A program made the position numbers and the translations under genes. From Actinobacteria bacterium UBA4426 (GTDB lineage: Bacteria > Actinomycetota > Actinomycetes > S36-B12), in contig DGQA01000016.1 in assembly GCA_002390705.1 (NCBI GenBank), positions 44,572 to 108,571 of the forward strand: a stretch of 64,000 nt of DNA, read 5' to 3'. Below, one piece after another: positions 36,612 to 47,066 of this stretch. Below the pieces are notes generated by a model, which made no database searches, was not told the origin of the DNA, and saw only the letters and a program-made list of their open reading frames with translations. Within the stretch, counting starts at the first letter, position 1. Each line of letters opens with the position of its first letter.

Positions 36612-37364
36612 TCAGCTTCCTAGTGGCAGTACATTTTCTAAACCAACCACAACCCCGTCAATGTGGCTCATTTCCTTGATCGCAATCAATACACCCTGCA
36701 TAAAAGAATCGCGACTCAATGAGTCATGTGCGATCGTGAGGGTTTCACCGGTCGACCCAAATACTACTTCTTGGTGTGCGACCAATCCGCGTAGTCTCAC
36801 CGAATGAATCGGAACCCCATTCACGCTGGTCCCTCGCGCGCCCAGATCGCGAGGATCTGTTGCATCCGGGCTGGGTGCGTGACCCTGTCTCGCTTCCGCA
36901 ATCTTTTCGGCTGTGAAGCGAGACGTCCCTGAGGGCGCATCCACTTTTTCTGGGTGGTGAGACTCAACAATTTCCACGGATTCAAAATATGGTGCAGCGA
37001 TTGCGGAAAAAGCAACCATGAGAACTGCACCCATACTGAAATTCGGTGCAATAAGAACTCGCGAATTTGCTCGTTGACCTGCCCAGAGCCTGAGAGTTTC
37101 CACACGTTCGGGCGTAAGGCCCGATGTTCCCACCACCGCATGAATTCCATTTTTAATACAAAAAGCAAGATTCTCCATCACGACGGCAGGGTTAGTGAAA
37201 TCCACCACTACTTCACAACGTGCCTTCAATAATTCTTCAAGTGAATCATCAATGTCTACCGCTGCAACCAATTCACATTGTGCGTCAGTTTGTATGGCTG
37301 CGACCACACTGGACCCCATTTTGCCATTTGCACCGATAACGCCTACTCGGATCTTCTTGCCCAT
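36612..37364 (-). CDS. dapB: 4-hydroxy-tetrahydrodipicolinate reductase
   Basis: The 250-residue reductase starts MGKKIRVGVIGANGKMGSS (Rossmann GxxGxxG for NAD(P)H). It carries the catalytic ESHHPEKVDAPSGT motif. It performs the second step after DapA. RBS GGAAGG precedes the ATG. It follows the M16 peptidase by 12 nt on the same strand and is convergent with the PH-like gene. Confidence 0.95.
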   Translation of the reverse strand: MGKKIRVGVIGANGKMGSSVVAAIQTDAQCELVAAVDIDDSLEELLKARCEVVVDFTNPAVVMENLAFCIKNGIHAVVGTSGLTPERVETLRLWAGQRANSRVLIAPNFSMGAVLMVAFSAIAAPYFESVEIVESHHPEKVDAPSGTSRFTAEKIAEARQGHAPSPDATDPRDLGARGTSVNGVPIHSVRLRGLVAHQEVVFGSTGETLTIAHDSLSRDSFMQGVLIAIKEMSHIDGVVVGLENVLPLGS

Positions 37365-37376
37365 GGCTGTCCTTCC

Positions 37377-38714
37377 CTATGCGCGCGAGATCGAAGTTGG
37401 TGGGACAAATCCTATGGGAGGCTTCAACTTCTTGTACGGGCCGATCACGCTCAGCGCTAACGGTTCACTGAGAAATTCCCTCGCCATCGCGTTTACATCC
37501 GAGACCTCCACTTGATCTACCCGTGCGAGGACATCTTCCACGCAGAGCAGTTCCTCTTGATACAGCTCCGATTTAGCGATGCGGCTCATGCGGGCTCCCG
37601 TATCTTCTTGGCCAAGCACCGTTCCACCTTTTACCTGGCCCTTGGCTCTTCGTAATTCCGAGCTCGTAACCCCTATGTCAACTAAGTCAGCGAGCTCCTT
37701 CTGACACACGTCAAGAACTTGATCCAGCTTTGTGGGGATACAACCAGCGTAAATTCCGAAAATCCCTGAGTCCCGAAAGCTCTGCGAGTAGGCGAACACG
37801 GAATAGGCGAGCCCGCGTTGTTCTCGCACCGCTTGGAAAAGTCGAGAACTCATGCCCCCACCTAATACTGTGGACAGGATTGCCCCGGTAAAACGACGAT
37901 CATCGCCCCGAATCATTCCGTGCGTTCCCATCACGACGTGTGCCTGCTCGGTCTTCCGCGTGTCCAGTGAGCTGATGGCAGTGCCAGCCTTGATCTTTCC
38001 CTCTCTCGATCCAAGACCCGCTTTCGCGTTACGCAGATGCGTTTTGGGACTGGCTTCAAGTGCCTTTTCGACCAGACGCACTGCCCGAGAATGATCAACG
38101 TCACCGGCGATCGCCACCACGAGTGAGTCGGACTGGTAAAACTTTGCATAAAAATTAATGATCGAACGGCGGGTTATCCCCACAATGGTGTGGGCGGTAC
38201 CCAAGATAGGGCGACCTAACGCGGTGTCTCCAAAGAGGGTTCGTGCGAATTGATCATGCACCAGATCGCTGGGGTCATCGTCAACCATTGCGATCTCTTC
38301 AAGTATTACTCCACGCTCGCCCTCAATGTCCTCCAACGTGAGTTGGGCATCAGTGACCACGTCGCAAAGAACATCAATCGCAAGCGGAAGATCCACGGCC
38401 AACACCTTGGCGTAGTAGCAGGTGTGCTCTTTACTTGTGAAAGCATTAATGTCGCCACCGACCGACTCGATCGCGGCTGCTATTTCCAAAGCTGAACGCT
38501 TCGATGTGCCCTTAAAAAGCAAGTGCTCCAAGTAATGGGCCGCACCCGTATGCGACCCCTTTTCGTCCCGTGAACCTGCATCAACCCAGATGCCAATGCT
38601 GGCCGAATGAACACCAGGAACTTTCTCAGTGATAACCCGAACCCCGCTGGACAGGACGGACCGACGAACTAACGAGCCATCCGTCCCTGCCAGCAGGGTT
38701 TTAGTTTTTGCCAT
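37377..38714 (-). CDS. M16-family (pitrilysin-like) metallopeptidase
   Basis: The 445-residue protein has the inverted zinc motif HxxEH in GAAHYLEHLLFKGT near residue 58, with the distal Glu in ERGVILEEIAMVDDDP. A C-terminal M16C half-domain follows. It matches the processing-peptidase-like gene always found after pnp in actinomycetes (PepR). The ATG shares one nt with the pnp stop (TAATG). The true substrate is unknown. Confidence 0.93.
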   Translation of the reverse strand: MAKTKTLLAGTDGSLVRRSVLSSGVRVITEKVPGVHSASIGIWVDAGSRDEKGSHTGAAHYLEHLLFKGTSKRSALEIAAAIESVGGDINAFTSKEHTCYYAKVLAVDLPLAIDVLCDVVTDAQLTLEDIEGERGVILEEIAMVDDDPSDLVHDQFARTLFGDTALGRPILGTAHTIVGITRRSIINFYAKFYQSDSLVVAIAGDVDHSRAVRLVEKALEASPKTHLRNAKAGLGSREGKIKAGTAISSLDTRKTEQAHVVMGTHGMIRGDDRRFTGAILSTVLGGGMSSRLFQAVREQRGLAYSVFAYSQSFRDSGIFGIYAGCIPTKLDQVLDVCQKELADLVDIGVTSSELRRAKGQVKGGTVLGQEDTGARMSRIAKSELYQEELLCVEDVLARVDQVEVSDVNAMAREFLSEPLALSVIGPYKKLKPPIGFVPPTSISRA

Positions 38715-40909
38715 TATTCGGCCGAATCAGCACTTTCTGCAGGAACCGCGATCAAGGAAAGCTTCCCACGAGGATCAATCTCTTTGATCTCAACCTGGAT
38801 CTTGTCGCCGACTTTGAGAACTTCTTCCACGGTCTCGATCCGCCCCTTACCTGCATATTTTTTGACTTCAGAAATATGCAACAGACCGTCTTTGCCTGGC
38901 ACCAGTGAGATAAATGCACCGAAGGCAGCAGTTTTCACTACTGTCCCTAGGTAGCGCTCCCCCACCTCTGGCATTGTTGGGTTTGCAATCTGATTAATTG
39001 CATTACGGGCGGCTTCTGCCGAAGGACCATCGGTAGCTCCAATGTAAATGGTGCCATCGTCTTCGATGCTAATGTCAGCGCCGGTTTCCTCTTGGATCTG
39101 TTTAATAATTTTGCCCTTCGGGCCAATTACCTCACCGATCTTGTCAACGGGAACGGTAACCGCAATCACTCGAGGCGCCGTTGCCGCCATTTCGTCAGGA
39201 TTATCGATTGCTTCGTTCATAACTTCCAAGATGGTGAAGCGGGCGTCGCGTGCCTGTGTCAATGCACTCGCAAGCACTTCAGCTGGAATTCCGTCAAGCT
39301 TGGTATCCAGCTGCAACGCTGTCACAAAATTTCGAGTTCCAGCAACTTTAAAGTCCATGTCGCCAAATGCGTCTTCAGCGCCCAAGATGTCGGTCAAGGC
39401 AACATACTTCTGTTCCCCGTCCACGATTCCAGAGATCAGGCCCATGGCAATACCTGCAACCGGTGCCCTCAAGGGCACGCCCGCATTAAGAAGTGACATG
39501 GTCGATGCACATACAGACCCCATCGACGTTGAACCATTTGATCCCAGTGCTTCAGACACCTGGCGTATCGCATAAGGAAATTCCTCACGGGTGGGCAGAA
39601 CCGGCATGAGTGCACGCTCAGCCAGGGCACCATGTCCAATTTCGCGGCGCTTCGGCGACCCGACTCGGCCGGTCTCCCCAGTTGAGTAAGGCGGGAAGTT
39701 GTAGTTGTGCATGTAGCGCTTACGACTCTCAGGGTTAAGTGTGTCGAGTAGCTGCTCCATGCGAAGCATGTTGAGCGTTGTCACTCCGAGGATTTGAGTT
39801 TCGCCACGTTCGAACAGTGCTGAACCATGTACTCGCGGTATGACGTCAACTTCCGCGGAAAGCGTGCGGATGTCTGCCAAACCACGCCCATCAATGCGAA
39901 CACCATCCGCGAGTACGCGTTCGCGCACCAAGTTCTTCGTGACTGAGCGAAGTGCGGCGCTCACTTCCTTTTCGCGTCCCTCAAATTTCGTACCCAGCGC
40001 CGCAAGGACGTCTGCTTTGATTTCGTCGAGGCGCTCTTCGCGCTCAGCCTTAAAAACAATAGTGAGAGCTTCGGTGACCGATTTTGCGGCAATTTCCTCA
40101 ACTGCTGCGTACACGTCGTCTTCGTAATCCAAGAAAACCCGGAAGTCGCCAACTGGCTTTGCAGCCGTCTTTGCGAGTTCGCTCTGAGCCTCGCACAGTG
40201 ACTTAATGAACTTCTTCGATGCATCAAGGCCCTGAGCAACAACTTCCTCGGTGGGAGCGGTCGCCCCGCTAGCCACTAACTCAATCGTGCGTTCAGTGGC
40301 TTCAGCTTCAACCATCATGATCGCTATATCGTCGCCAGCCATCCGGCCGGCTACTACCATGTCGAATACTGCTTCTTCGAGCTGCTCATGGGTGGGAAAT
40401 GCCACCCACTGGCCACCGATCAGTGCCACGCGCACCCCACCGATAGGGCCGGTGAATGGTAGCCCACTGAGCTGGGTTGAGGCGGATGCCGCGTTGATGG
40501 CCACTACGTCGTAGAGATCCTTTGGGTTCAACGACATAACTGTGACTACAACTTGGACTTCGTTGCGCAAACCCTTTTTGAAGGTCGGGCGAAGTGGCCG
40601 GTCAATTAATCGGCACGTCAGAATTCCATCTTCGCTGGGGCGTCCTTCACGGCGGAAGAATGAGCCCGGGATTCGGCCCACGGAATACATGCGCTCTTCT
40701 ACATCAACCGTAAGCGGGAAGAAATCAAGTTGGTCTTTGGGGTGCTTTCCTGCGGTCGTCGCACTGAGCAACATTGTTTCTTCATCAAGATAGGCACACA
40801 CCGAGCCAGCGGCTTGGCGGGCGAATCGTCCTGTTTCAAATCGAATAGTTCGGGTACCAAATTTTCCGTTATCAATAACGGCGCTTGCGGATACAATATC
40901 GGCCTGCAT
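38714..40909 (-). CDS. pnp: Polyribonucleotide nucleotidyltransferase (PNPase)
   Basis: The 731-residue enzyme carries two RNase PH domains with the core of the second active site around [21 protein letters not shown]. The KH domain ([28 protein letters not shown]) and S1 domain ([28 protein letters not shown]) follow. It degrades or tails RNA from the 3' end with phosphate. The ATG is at 40909. A hairpin-bearing leader of 217 nt separates it from rpsO. Confidence 0.97.
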   Translation of the reverse strand: MQADIVSASAVIDNGKFGTRTIRFETGRFARQAAGSVCAYLDEETMLLSATTAGKHPKDQLDFFPLTVDVEERMYSVGRIPGSFFRREGRPSEDGILTCRLIDRPLRPTFKKGLRNEVQVVVTVMSLNPKDLYDVVAINAASASTQLSGLPFTGPIGGVRVALIGGQWVAFPTHEQLEEAVFDMVVAGRMAGDDIAIMMVEAEATERTIELVASGATAPTEEVVAQGLDASKKFIKSLCEAQSELAKTAAKPVGDFRVFLDYEDDVYAAVEEIAAKSVTEALTIVFKAEREERLDEIKADVLAALGTKFEGREKEVSAALRSVTKNLVRERVLADGVRIDGRGLADIRTLSAEVDVIPRVHGSALFERGETQILGVTTLNMLRMEQLLDTLNPESRKRYMHNYNFPPYSTGETGRVGSPKRREIGHGALAERALMPVLPTREEFPYAIRQVSEALGSNGSTSMGSVCASTMSLLNAGVPLRAPVAGIAMGLISGIVDGEQKYVALTDILGAEDAFGDMDFKVAGTRNFVTALQLDTKLDGIPAEVLASALTQARDARFTILEVMNEAIDNPDEMAATAPRVIAVTVPVDKIGEVIGPKGKIIKQIQEETGADISIEDDGTIYIGATDGPSAEAARNAINQIANPTMPEVGERYLGTVVKTAAFGAFISLVPGKDGLLHISEVKKYAGKGRIETVEEVLKVGDKIQVEIKEIDPRGKLSLIAVPAESADSAE

Positions 40910-40981
40910 GGGGTGTCTCCTTACATTGTTTGAGACACTTGAGCACTGTCGCCATGTTCGGCGGTCTCCGATCGAGATTCG

Positions 40982-40997
40982 CGGGTGCTTTCACCCG
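40982..40997 (-). promoter_or_regulatory. Stem-loop in the rpsO-pnp spacer
   Basis: CGGGTG-AAAG-CACCCG forms a 6-bp stem with a tetraloop on the minus strand, between rpsO and pnp. Enterobacterial PNPase autoregulates by RNase III cleavage of a stem-loop at this place; a similar role here is an inference. No U-run follows. Confidence 0.4.
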
Positions 40998-41126
40998 AAA
41001 ATCACTACCGAGGACCGACATCCGCGGTGCGCCAAAAGTGTCTGATTAATTACATTGTTTTATTTCAACCGGTGTGGCTCGAAAACTTCACGTTGCGGAA
41101 ACGACACTCGTCGCCACACTGTGAAA

Positions 41127-41396
41127 TTATCGGCGTAAACCGAGACGTTCAATAATCGAGCGGTAACGGTGGATATCCGTTTTTGTGAGGTAATTAAGTA
41201 GCCGGCGCCGTTGGCCGACCATGAGTAGAAGTCCACGACGGCTGTGATGATCGTGCTTGTGGGTCTTCAAATGTCCGGTGAGGTCTGCGATCCGACGGCT
41301 CAGCATCGCGATCTGGACTTCGGGTGAACCGGTATCACCGGGTTTGGTGCCGTATTCGGCAATAATTTCTTGCTTGACAGCGGTATCTAGCGGCAT
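41127..41396 (-). CDS. rpsO: 30S ribosomal protein S15 (uS15)
   Basis: The 89-residue S15 shows [49 protein letters not shown], the hallmark of the family. It binds 16S rRNA helix 22 and the three-way junction and starts assembly of the platform. It lies between ribF and pnp, as usual. The 133-nt leader could hold an S15 autoregulatory fold; only a weak CTTCGAC/GTCGAGAAG pairing is visible. Confidence 0.98.
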   Translation of the reverse strand: MPLDTAVKQEIIAEYGTKPGDTGSPEVQIAMLSRRIADLTGHLKTHKHDHHSRRGLLLMVGQRRRLLNYLTKTDIHRYRSIIERLGLRR

Positions 41397-41529
41397 TTAT
41401 TCCTCTCGGACGTACCTTCTCGACCACAAAAGAAGTCGAAGTGGGCACTGATTTCATTGACACGAATCTGGAAGCGCCCGCCTCCAAACCGTCTTGTGAA
41501 CCGAGCCTAGCATTCACTGCTCCACTTCA

Positions 41530-42438
41530 TCACGCTGGCTCTGGTGGGAGTAGTTCTGAAACTGTTGCTACATCGACTGCGATTTGCACCAAGTAGTCGT
41601 CCAGACTCCCAAACACTTCCTGAGATCGAATAAATTCAGCGAACTCCACCCCCACACGTGCCCCGTAAAGCTCAAGGTCGGTTCGATCCAGTACGTAGGC
41701 CTCCACACGCTGGCTTCTTCCCTGAAATTGTGGGTTCGTTCCCACCGAAATGGCTGCGGGAAGCCGATCTCCTGACACAATCACGTAGCCTGCGTACACG
41801 CCATCTGCGGGGACGAGTAGCTGGTCATCCCAGTCCAAGTTTGCGGTCGGGTAACCCAATTCACGTCCGCGCTGGTCTCCCCTCACCACCGTTCCGCTCA
41901 GGATAAAATTCCTGCCCAGCATTTCTGCGGCCAAGTGAACTTTCCCGGACCCGACTAACTCCCGAATTCGGGTCGAGGAGATAGTTCCACCAGATTGAAC
42001 TAAATCAAAGATCTGGACCAAAAAGCCCAACTCAATTCCATTTTCCGTGAGCGTTTTCGCATCTCCACTCCCATTTCGACCATATGTGAAATTCTCGCCG
42101 ACCCAGACGATCTGCGCTCCTAGGCGATCTCGGAGAAAATCACGTGAAAACTCTAACGGGGCCAAGTTGGCTAGTTCGGGTGTGAAAGAAACAACCTCGA
42201 CGTGATCAACACCACATTGCGTCAGTAATTCCTTGCGGTGGGCTAGGTCGCTAATGGACTTGGGTGCGTAGCCCGGCCGCACGATGGCATTCGGGTGCGG
42301 ATCAAATGTGCACACTGTCAAGCTAAGGCCCGCGTGAGTTGCAGCCGTCTTTGCTGATGTGACGAGGGCCTGATGGCCTAGGTGAACTCCGTCAAAAATG
42401 CCAATGCAAACCAATGACTCAGATGCGCTCACATTCAC
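41530..42438 (-). CDS. ribF: Bifunctional riboflavin kinase/FAD synthetase
   Basis: The 302-residue protein has the FAD synthetase domain first (CIGIFDGVHLGHQALV, FSRDFLRDRLGAQIVWVGENFTYGRNGSGD, TISSTRIRELVGSG). The riboflavin kinase domain follows (GELGYPTANLDWD-like GRELGYPTANLD, ISVGTNPQF, VEAYVLD). It makes FMN and FAD. The GTG at 42438 overlaps the truB stop (GTGA, 4 nt). Confidence 0.95.
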   Translation of the reverse strand: MNVSASESLVCIGIFDGVHLGHQALVTSAKTAATHAGLSLTVCTFDPHPNAIVRPGYAPKSISDLAHRKELLTQCGVDHVEVVSFTPELANLAPLEFSRDFLRDRLGAQIVWVGENFTYGRNGSGDAKTLTENGIELGFLVQIFDLVQSGGTISSTRIRELVGSGKVHLAAEMLGRNFILSGTVVRGDQRGRELGYPTANLDWDDQLLVPADGVYAGYVIVSGDRLPAAISVGTNPQFQGRSQRVEAYVLDRTDLELYGARVGVEFAEFIRSQEVFGSLDDYLVQIAVDVATVSELLPPEPA

Positions 42439-43370
42439 AGGGTACTGGGTGACTGGGCACCGCTGGGAAAGACGGCAATATATGCACAACTCTCATCGAC
42501 TCTCTGTGCAATGGCCGCCAGTATTCCTTGGTGATCAATTAAGGCGATCACTGGTTGAGCACATTCATCAGGCCAAGAAATTCGTTGCCCCATGCGCACT
42601 GCCGCGGACTGGTCCACCCCCATGTCGAAAATCGGCCAAGTGAGGGTAGCCACTTGAGCAAGGGAAAGCGTATGCACCCATGGATCGGCCGCACTTTCTA
42701 ACAAGCCCAAGTCGTTCGCAACTTCTTGGCCAAATGCGCCCACCGAAGTGCGGCGCAACGCGGTCAGATGCCCGCCCACGCCCAGCGCTACCCCTAAATC
42801 ACGAGCGATAGCTCGAATGTAGGTGCCGGATGACACCATCACATTAACTTCGATATCAAGGAAATCCCCATGTGAATCCATATGAACGACCTCAAGATTG
42901 AACACGGTGACACTTCGCTCGGGAATGTCAACCACCTGGCCATCTCTCACCCGCGCGTAGGCCCGGCGGCCATCGATTTTGATCGCACTGACTGAACTTG
43001 GCCGCTGCAAAATTTCACCGCGTAATTCCTCAAGCGCCGCCTCAATCTCATCGGCTTGAAGATCACTCGTGCGGGTGAGCGGCCCCAATTCTCCTTCTCG
43101 GTCATCTGTTGAACTCGCCGCACCCAACCGGATCGTGCCGAGATACGTCTTATGGGACGTTGTGAGGTGACCAAGTAACCGAGTCCCGGAATTAATTCCC
43201 AGCACCAAAACACCCGTGGCCATCGGGTCCAGCGTTCCTGCGTGACCAACTTTGCGAGTATTGAATATTCTGCGCACCCGAGCAACTACATCATGTGAGG
43301 TGATGCCTGCGGGCTTGTCCACCAACAGCAGACCTGCGGGCATCTGTGCAACGGCGGCGCTAATCCCCAT
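42435..43370 (-). CDS. truB: tRNA pseudouridine(55) synthase
   Basis: The 311-residue enzyme forms psi55 in tRNAs. It shows LLLVDKPAGITSHDVV, KVGHAGTLDPMATGVL with the catalytic Asp, and SAIKIDGRRAYARVRDG. It is downstream of rbfA (6-nt gap) and coupled to ribF; all belong to the infB cluster. Confidence 0.96.
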   Translation of the reverse strand: MGISAAVAQMPAGLLLVDKPAGITSHDVVARVRRIFNTRKVGHAGTLDPMATGVLVLGINSGTRLLGHLTTSHKTYLGTIRLGAASSTDDREGELGPLTRTSDLQADEIEAALEELRGEILQRPSSVSAIKIDGRRAYARVRDGQVVDIPERSVTVFNLEVVHMDSHGDFLDIEVNVMVSSGTYIRAIARDLGVALGVGGHLTALRRTSVGAFGQEVANDLGLLESAADPWVHTLSLAQVATLTWPIFDMGVDQSAAVRMGQRISWPDECAQPVIALIDHQGILAAIAQRVDESCAYIAVFPSGAQSPSTL

Positions 43371-43376
43371 GGGTCG

Positions 43377-43802
43377 CTAATCGCCTTCTGTCTCGCGATA
43401 GGGGTTAACTTCCCCCGCATGATGTGCACCTCTCGCTTGCTCATGCACACGGGCATCGGACGCCGCGGCCTCACGCAAGAGCTGCTCAACGTGGGCCGCA
43501 TTCTCCGGGATCGCGTCTAGGACAAACTCCAGCGACGGGGTGAATTTAACCCCTGTTCCCCTGCCCACTTCGGTTCGCAGCATTCCTTTACTCGAGGCCA
43601 ACGCGGCGGCAGTGGACTCCCGTTCCTCTTGGGTTCCTAGTACCGTATAAAACACGCTAGCGTCGCGTAAATCTGGAGTAAGTCGGACGTCTGTGATCGT
43701 GATGAAGCCCATGCGCGGATCTTTGATCCGTGTCTCCAAAGTTTGTGCAACTATCACTTTGATTCGATCGGCTAACTTTCGCGCACGCGCTTCACTGGCC
43801 AT
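43377..43802 (-). CDS. rbfA: 30S ribosome-binding factor A
   Basis: The 141-residue factor has the RbfA fold: RARKLADRIKVIVAQTLETRIKDPRMGFITITDVRLTPDLRDASVFYTVLG. It matures the 5' end of 16S rRNA and aids cold growth. The ATG at 43802 with GGAGG upstream is favoured over the in-frame start at 43847. The C-terminal tail is extended and charged. Confidence 0.94.
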   Translation of the reverse strand: MASEARARKLADRIKVIVAQTLETRIKDPRMGFITITDVRLTPDLRDASVFYTVLGTQEERESTAAALASSKGMLRTEVGRGTGVKFTPSLEFVLDAIPENAAHVEQLLREAAASDARVHEQARGAHHAGEVNPYRETEGD

Positions 43803-43818
43803 GATGACCCTCCTTGAG

Positions 43819-46536
43819 TTACTTGCGTGGCTTCTCACGCATTTCAAACGTTTCGATTACATCGTCGACCTTGACATCCTGATAGGAACCAAGATTGATA
43901 CCGCACTCGAATCCTTCTCGAACCTCAGTGGCATCATCTTTGAAGCGGCGTAGGGTCGCAATTGTCAAATTGTCAGCGACAACAGCACTATCGCGTACCA
44001 ATCGCGCTTTGCTATTGCGTCGAACCTCACCGCTGCGCACCAAGCAACCTGCGATCGTTCCGAATTTGGACGATTTGAAAACATCACGCACTTCGGCCGT
44101 GCCGAGTTGAATTTCTTCGAACTCGGGCTTGAGCATTCCCTTGAGAGCTGCCTCAATTTCATCAATCGCCTGGTAAATGATGCTGTAGTAGCGCACGTCG
44201 ACGCCTTCGTGGGTTGCAAATTCTGCAACCTTGCCTTCGGGTCGAACATTGAAGCCAATAATAATGGCTTTAGATGCGCTGGCCAGCGTGACATCACTCT
44301 TGGTGATTGCACCGACCCCCCTGTGAATTACACGCAATGACACCTCATCGCCAACGTCAATCTTGAATAGCGCGTCTTCGAGAGCCTCAACCGAACCTGA
44401 CACGTCACCTTTAAGAATCAAAGTGAGCTCTGACACTTCGCCGCGCTCAATTGACTCCAAGAAGTCCTCGAGTGAACGTTTCACTCGATTCTTTGCCAAC
44501 ATGGCATTGCGCTCACGTGCTTGGCGCGTTTGTGCAATCTGACGAGCAATCCGGTCTTCCCGCACCACCAAGAAACTGTCCCCAGCTCCGGGGACCGACG
44601 TCAGCCCGAGCACTTGAACTGGGGCAGAAGGTCCCGCGATGTCCACAGTATTTCCTTGGTCGTCGAGCATCGCTCGAACACGGCCAAAAGCGTCTCCGGC
44701 CACAATCGAATCGCCCGGGCGCAGTGTTCCGCGTTGCACCAGAACAGTTGCAACCGGACCACGACCACGATCCAGATGCGCCTCGATTGCAACACCCTGC
44801 GCGTCCTGGTGCGGATTTGCTAGCAGATTGAGCGCTGCATCTGCCGTCAACAACACAGCCTCAAGTAGTGATTCGATCCCAATATCGTTTTTAGCTGACA
44901 CGTCAACAAACATCGTGTCGCCGCCAAAATCTTCAGCCACTAATCCATACTCGGTGAGTTGTCCACGCACCTTCGTTGGATCCGCGCCCTCTTTATCAAT
45001 CTTGTTAACGGCCACCACGATGGGGACACCGGCTGCTTGGGCGTGGTTGAGCGCTTCAATCGTTTGCGGCTTTACGCCATCGTCGGCTGCAACCACCAAT
45101 ATTGCAATATCGGTGACTTCCGCACCGCGGGCACGCATGGCTGTGAACGCCTCATGGCCGGGTGTGTCAATGAAGGTAATTGGACGTTCACCATCTTGGG
45201 AACGGGCAATCACCTGGTAGGCGCCAATGTGTTGCGTGATACCACCGGCCTCAACAGATGCAACATTTGTCTTGCGTATTGCATCCAGTAGTCGAGTCTT
45301 ACCGTGGTCAACGTGACCCATGACGGTGACAACGGGTGGGCGCGCTTGCAGATCCGCGTTTTCACCTTCGTCTTCGCCAAACTCAAGATCGAATGTCTCC
45401 AAGAGTTCACGGTCTTCGTCTTCTGGTGAGACAACCTGGATCACGAAGTTGAGTTCGGAACCCAACAATTCCAGCGTGGCATCGTCAATTGACTGCGTTG
45501 CCGTCACCATTTCGCCCAGACCAATCAGCACCTTCACCAAGTCAGCCGATGATGCATCGATTTTGTCAGCGAAATCGGTGAGGCTGGCGCCGCGTGGAAG
45601 TCGGACACTTTCCCCATTACCGCGTGGCAAACGCACGCCGCCCATCGATGGTGCTTCCATATTGTCAAACTCTTGACGCTTGGCACGCTTGGACTTTCGC
45701 CCGCGCGAAGGACGTCCGCCTGGCCTACCAAATGCACCCGCCGTATTTCCGCGCCCGCCGGTGCGAGCACCTGGGCGCCCGCCTCCTGCGCCGCCAGGAC
45801 CACCCGGGCCACCGGGACCACCGGGACCACCGGGACCACCCGCACTACCTGTTCCACCGGGACCACCGGGCGCACCGGCTCCGCCCGGACGTGCCGGGCG
45901 ATTAGTGAAGCCACCGGGTCGACTGGGACCGCCTGCACCGCCCGGTCGACTGGGACCGCCAGCTCCACCCGGACCTGCTGGCCTCTGTGGTGGGCGCGCT
46001 GAAGGCATGGTGCCCGGGTTGGGTCGCGGTACTCCGGCAACTCCACCGGGGCGTGGCGCTGCCGGGCGTTCGGTGCTGGGTGAACCAAATGGATTGTTTC
46101 CGGGGCGCGGCGCCGGTTTGGTCATGCCGGTGCCACCAAATGGGTTGTTTCCGGGGCGCGGTCCAGCTGGCTTGGGGGTCGGTGCCGAATCGGTTGATTC
46201 GGGATCAACTTTTGCTGCGAGCTTTGCCGCAGGTGTGGCTGCTACATCGGTTGCTACCGGCTCAGCGGGCACTACAGATTCCGGATCTGCCACGGGTTCT
46301 GTTGCGGGCGCGGGGACAGCGGCCTTCTTAGCTGCCTTTTTGGCCACCTTTTTTGCAGGCTTCTCCTCACCAGGAGGAATTGGGGGTAATGCCTCTTTTA
46401 GCCGGCGGGCTACTGGTGCTTCAACCGTTGACGACGCGGAACGAACAAACTCGCCCATGTCTTGAAGTTTGGCCAGAACAGTCTTGCTGTCCATACCAAG
46501 CTCTTTAGCGAGTTCATATACCCGAACTTTTGACAC
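43819..46536 (-). CDS. infB: Translation initiation factor IF-2
   Basis: The 905-residue protein starts GTG ([24 protein letters not shown], the IF2N domain). A long low-complexity Pro/Gly/Ala/Arg linker runs over about residues 55-290. Next comes a second N-terminal domain, and the GTPase has G1 GHVDHGKT near residue 407, G3 DTPGHEAF and G4 NKID. Beta-barrel and C-terminal domains bind initiator tRNA. The linker contains exact peptide repeats (PRPGNNPFG twice, GGPGGPGG runs) and a 9-bp DNA repeat. A strong hairpin lies ahead of its RBS. Confidence 0.97.
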   Translation of the reverse strand: MSKVRVYELAKELGMDSKTVLAKLQDMGEFVRSASSTVEAPVARRLKEALPPIPPGEEKPAKKVAKKAAKKAAVPAPATEPVADPESVVPAEPVATDVAATPAAKLAAKVDPESTDSAPTPKPAGPRPGNNPFGGTGMTKPAPRPGNNPFGSPSTERPAAPRPGGVAGVPRPNPGTMPSARPPQRPAGPGGAGGPSRPGGAGGPSRPGGFTNRPARPGGAGAPGGPGGTGSAGGPGGPGGPGGPGGPGGAGGGRPGARTGGRGNTAGAFGRPGGRPSRGRKSKRAKRQEFDNMEAPSMGGVRLPRGNGESVRLPRGASLTDFADKIDASSADLVKVLIGLGEMVTATQSIDDATLELLGSELNFVIQVVSPEDEDRELLETFDLEFGEDEGENADLQARPPVVTVMGHVDHGKTRLLDAIRKTNVASVEAGGITQHIGAYQVIARSQDGERPITFIDTPGHEAFTAMRARGAEVTDIAILVVAADDGVKPQTIEALNHAQAAGVPIVVAVNKIDKEGADPTKVRGQLTEYGLVAEDFGGDTMFVDVSAKNDIGIESLLEAVLLTADAALNLLANPHQDAQGVAIEAHLDRGRGPVATVLVQRGTLRPGDSIVAGDAFGRVRAMLDDQGNTVDIAGPSAPVQVLGLTSVPGAGDSFLVVREDRIARQIAQTRQARERNAMLAKNRVKRSLEDFLESIERGEVSELTLILKGDVSGSVEALEDALFKIDVGDEVSLRVIHRGVGAITKSDVTLASASKAIIIGFNVRPEGKVAEFATHEGVDVRYYSIIYQAIDEIEAALKGMLKPEFEEIQLGTAEVRDVFKSSKFGTIAGCLVRSGEVRRNSKARLVRDSAVVADNLTIATLRRFKDDATEVREGFECGINLGSYQDVKVDDVIETFEMREKPRK
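45803..45838. repeat. 9-bp tandem repeat in the infB linker
   Basis: CCGGGACCA occurs three times in a row (45812-45838), preceded by the variant CCCGGGCCA. It encodes the Gly-Gly-Pro run of IF-2 and is a likely site of length change between strains. Confidence 0.75.
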
Positions 46537-46550
46537 AACTCTCCTGTCTT

Positions 46551-46574
46551 GGTCCGGGCTTTGCTTACCGGACC
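46551..46574 (-). promoter_or_regulatory. Perfect stem-loop in the infB leader
   Basis: On the minus strand GGTCCGG (46574-46568), a 10-nt loop and CCGGACC (46557-46551) form a 7-bp stem. It sits just upstream of ACAGGAGAG and the infB GTG. No U-run follows, so it is a leader structure, not a terminator. Confidence 0.5.
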
Positions 46575-46731
46575 GTTACTGGGCGCCTAGCATTTTCATG
46601 CGGACACGCTCATGCGAAGGCCTTCATTGAGAAGCGCTCATCTTTGTTTTCACGGTCAACCTCTTTTATGTCTTGATTGGTCTGGTCTTGGCCTTACCGT
46701 GTAATTTTCGCCGCTTACGAAGAAGTATTGC

Positions 46732-47037
46732 CTAATCGAACCCGGACGTGGCGCTCAATTGTGCCTGATCTAATTTCGCAAGCGTGCGCAAAAAAGCCCA
46801 CGGATCACTAACAGTGCGCCAATCTACCGTGCCTGGGATCCGGAGTGCCCCGCGGACCCGCCGTTGACCCTTTTCTAGGCATGGGATCGATAAATGCACA
46901 TAGGCTCCACGACCCGGAAGCGACTGCTTTTCATCCACGCTGACAGCGCTGAGCTCAGGCTGCCACGCCACGCGGATCATTGAAGATTTCGTGGCCCGGA
47001 TGCGGCAGCCAATACAGGTTCGCTCTGGTTGTGGCAT
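46732..47037 (-). CDS. ylxR: YlxR/DUF448 RNA-binding protein
   Basis: The 101-residue protein opens with PQPERTCIGCRIRATKSSMIR (the CxxC and conserved Arg of DUF448) and has GRGAYVHLSIPCLEKGQRR. YlxR binds RNA and affects RNase P and translation genes. It is in the standard nusA-ylxR-infB order. The C-terminal 25 residues are longer than in Bacillus. Confidence 0.93.
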   Translation of the reverse strand: MPQPERTCIGCRIRATKSSMIRVAWQPELSAVSVDEKQSLPGRGAYVHLSIPCLEKGQRRVRGALRIPGTVDWRTVSDPWAFLRTLAKLDQAQLSATSGFD

Positions 47038-47066
47038 ATCGCGTGACCAAACGGATTAACGCTGGA

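Noticed and set aside
45680..46465. 261-codon plus-strand Pro/Gly-rich frame opposite infB
   Set aside because: It is antisense to the low-complexity IF-2 linker; the composition is a mirror of the repeats, with no RBS or homology.
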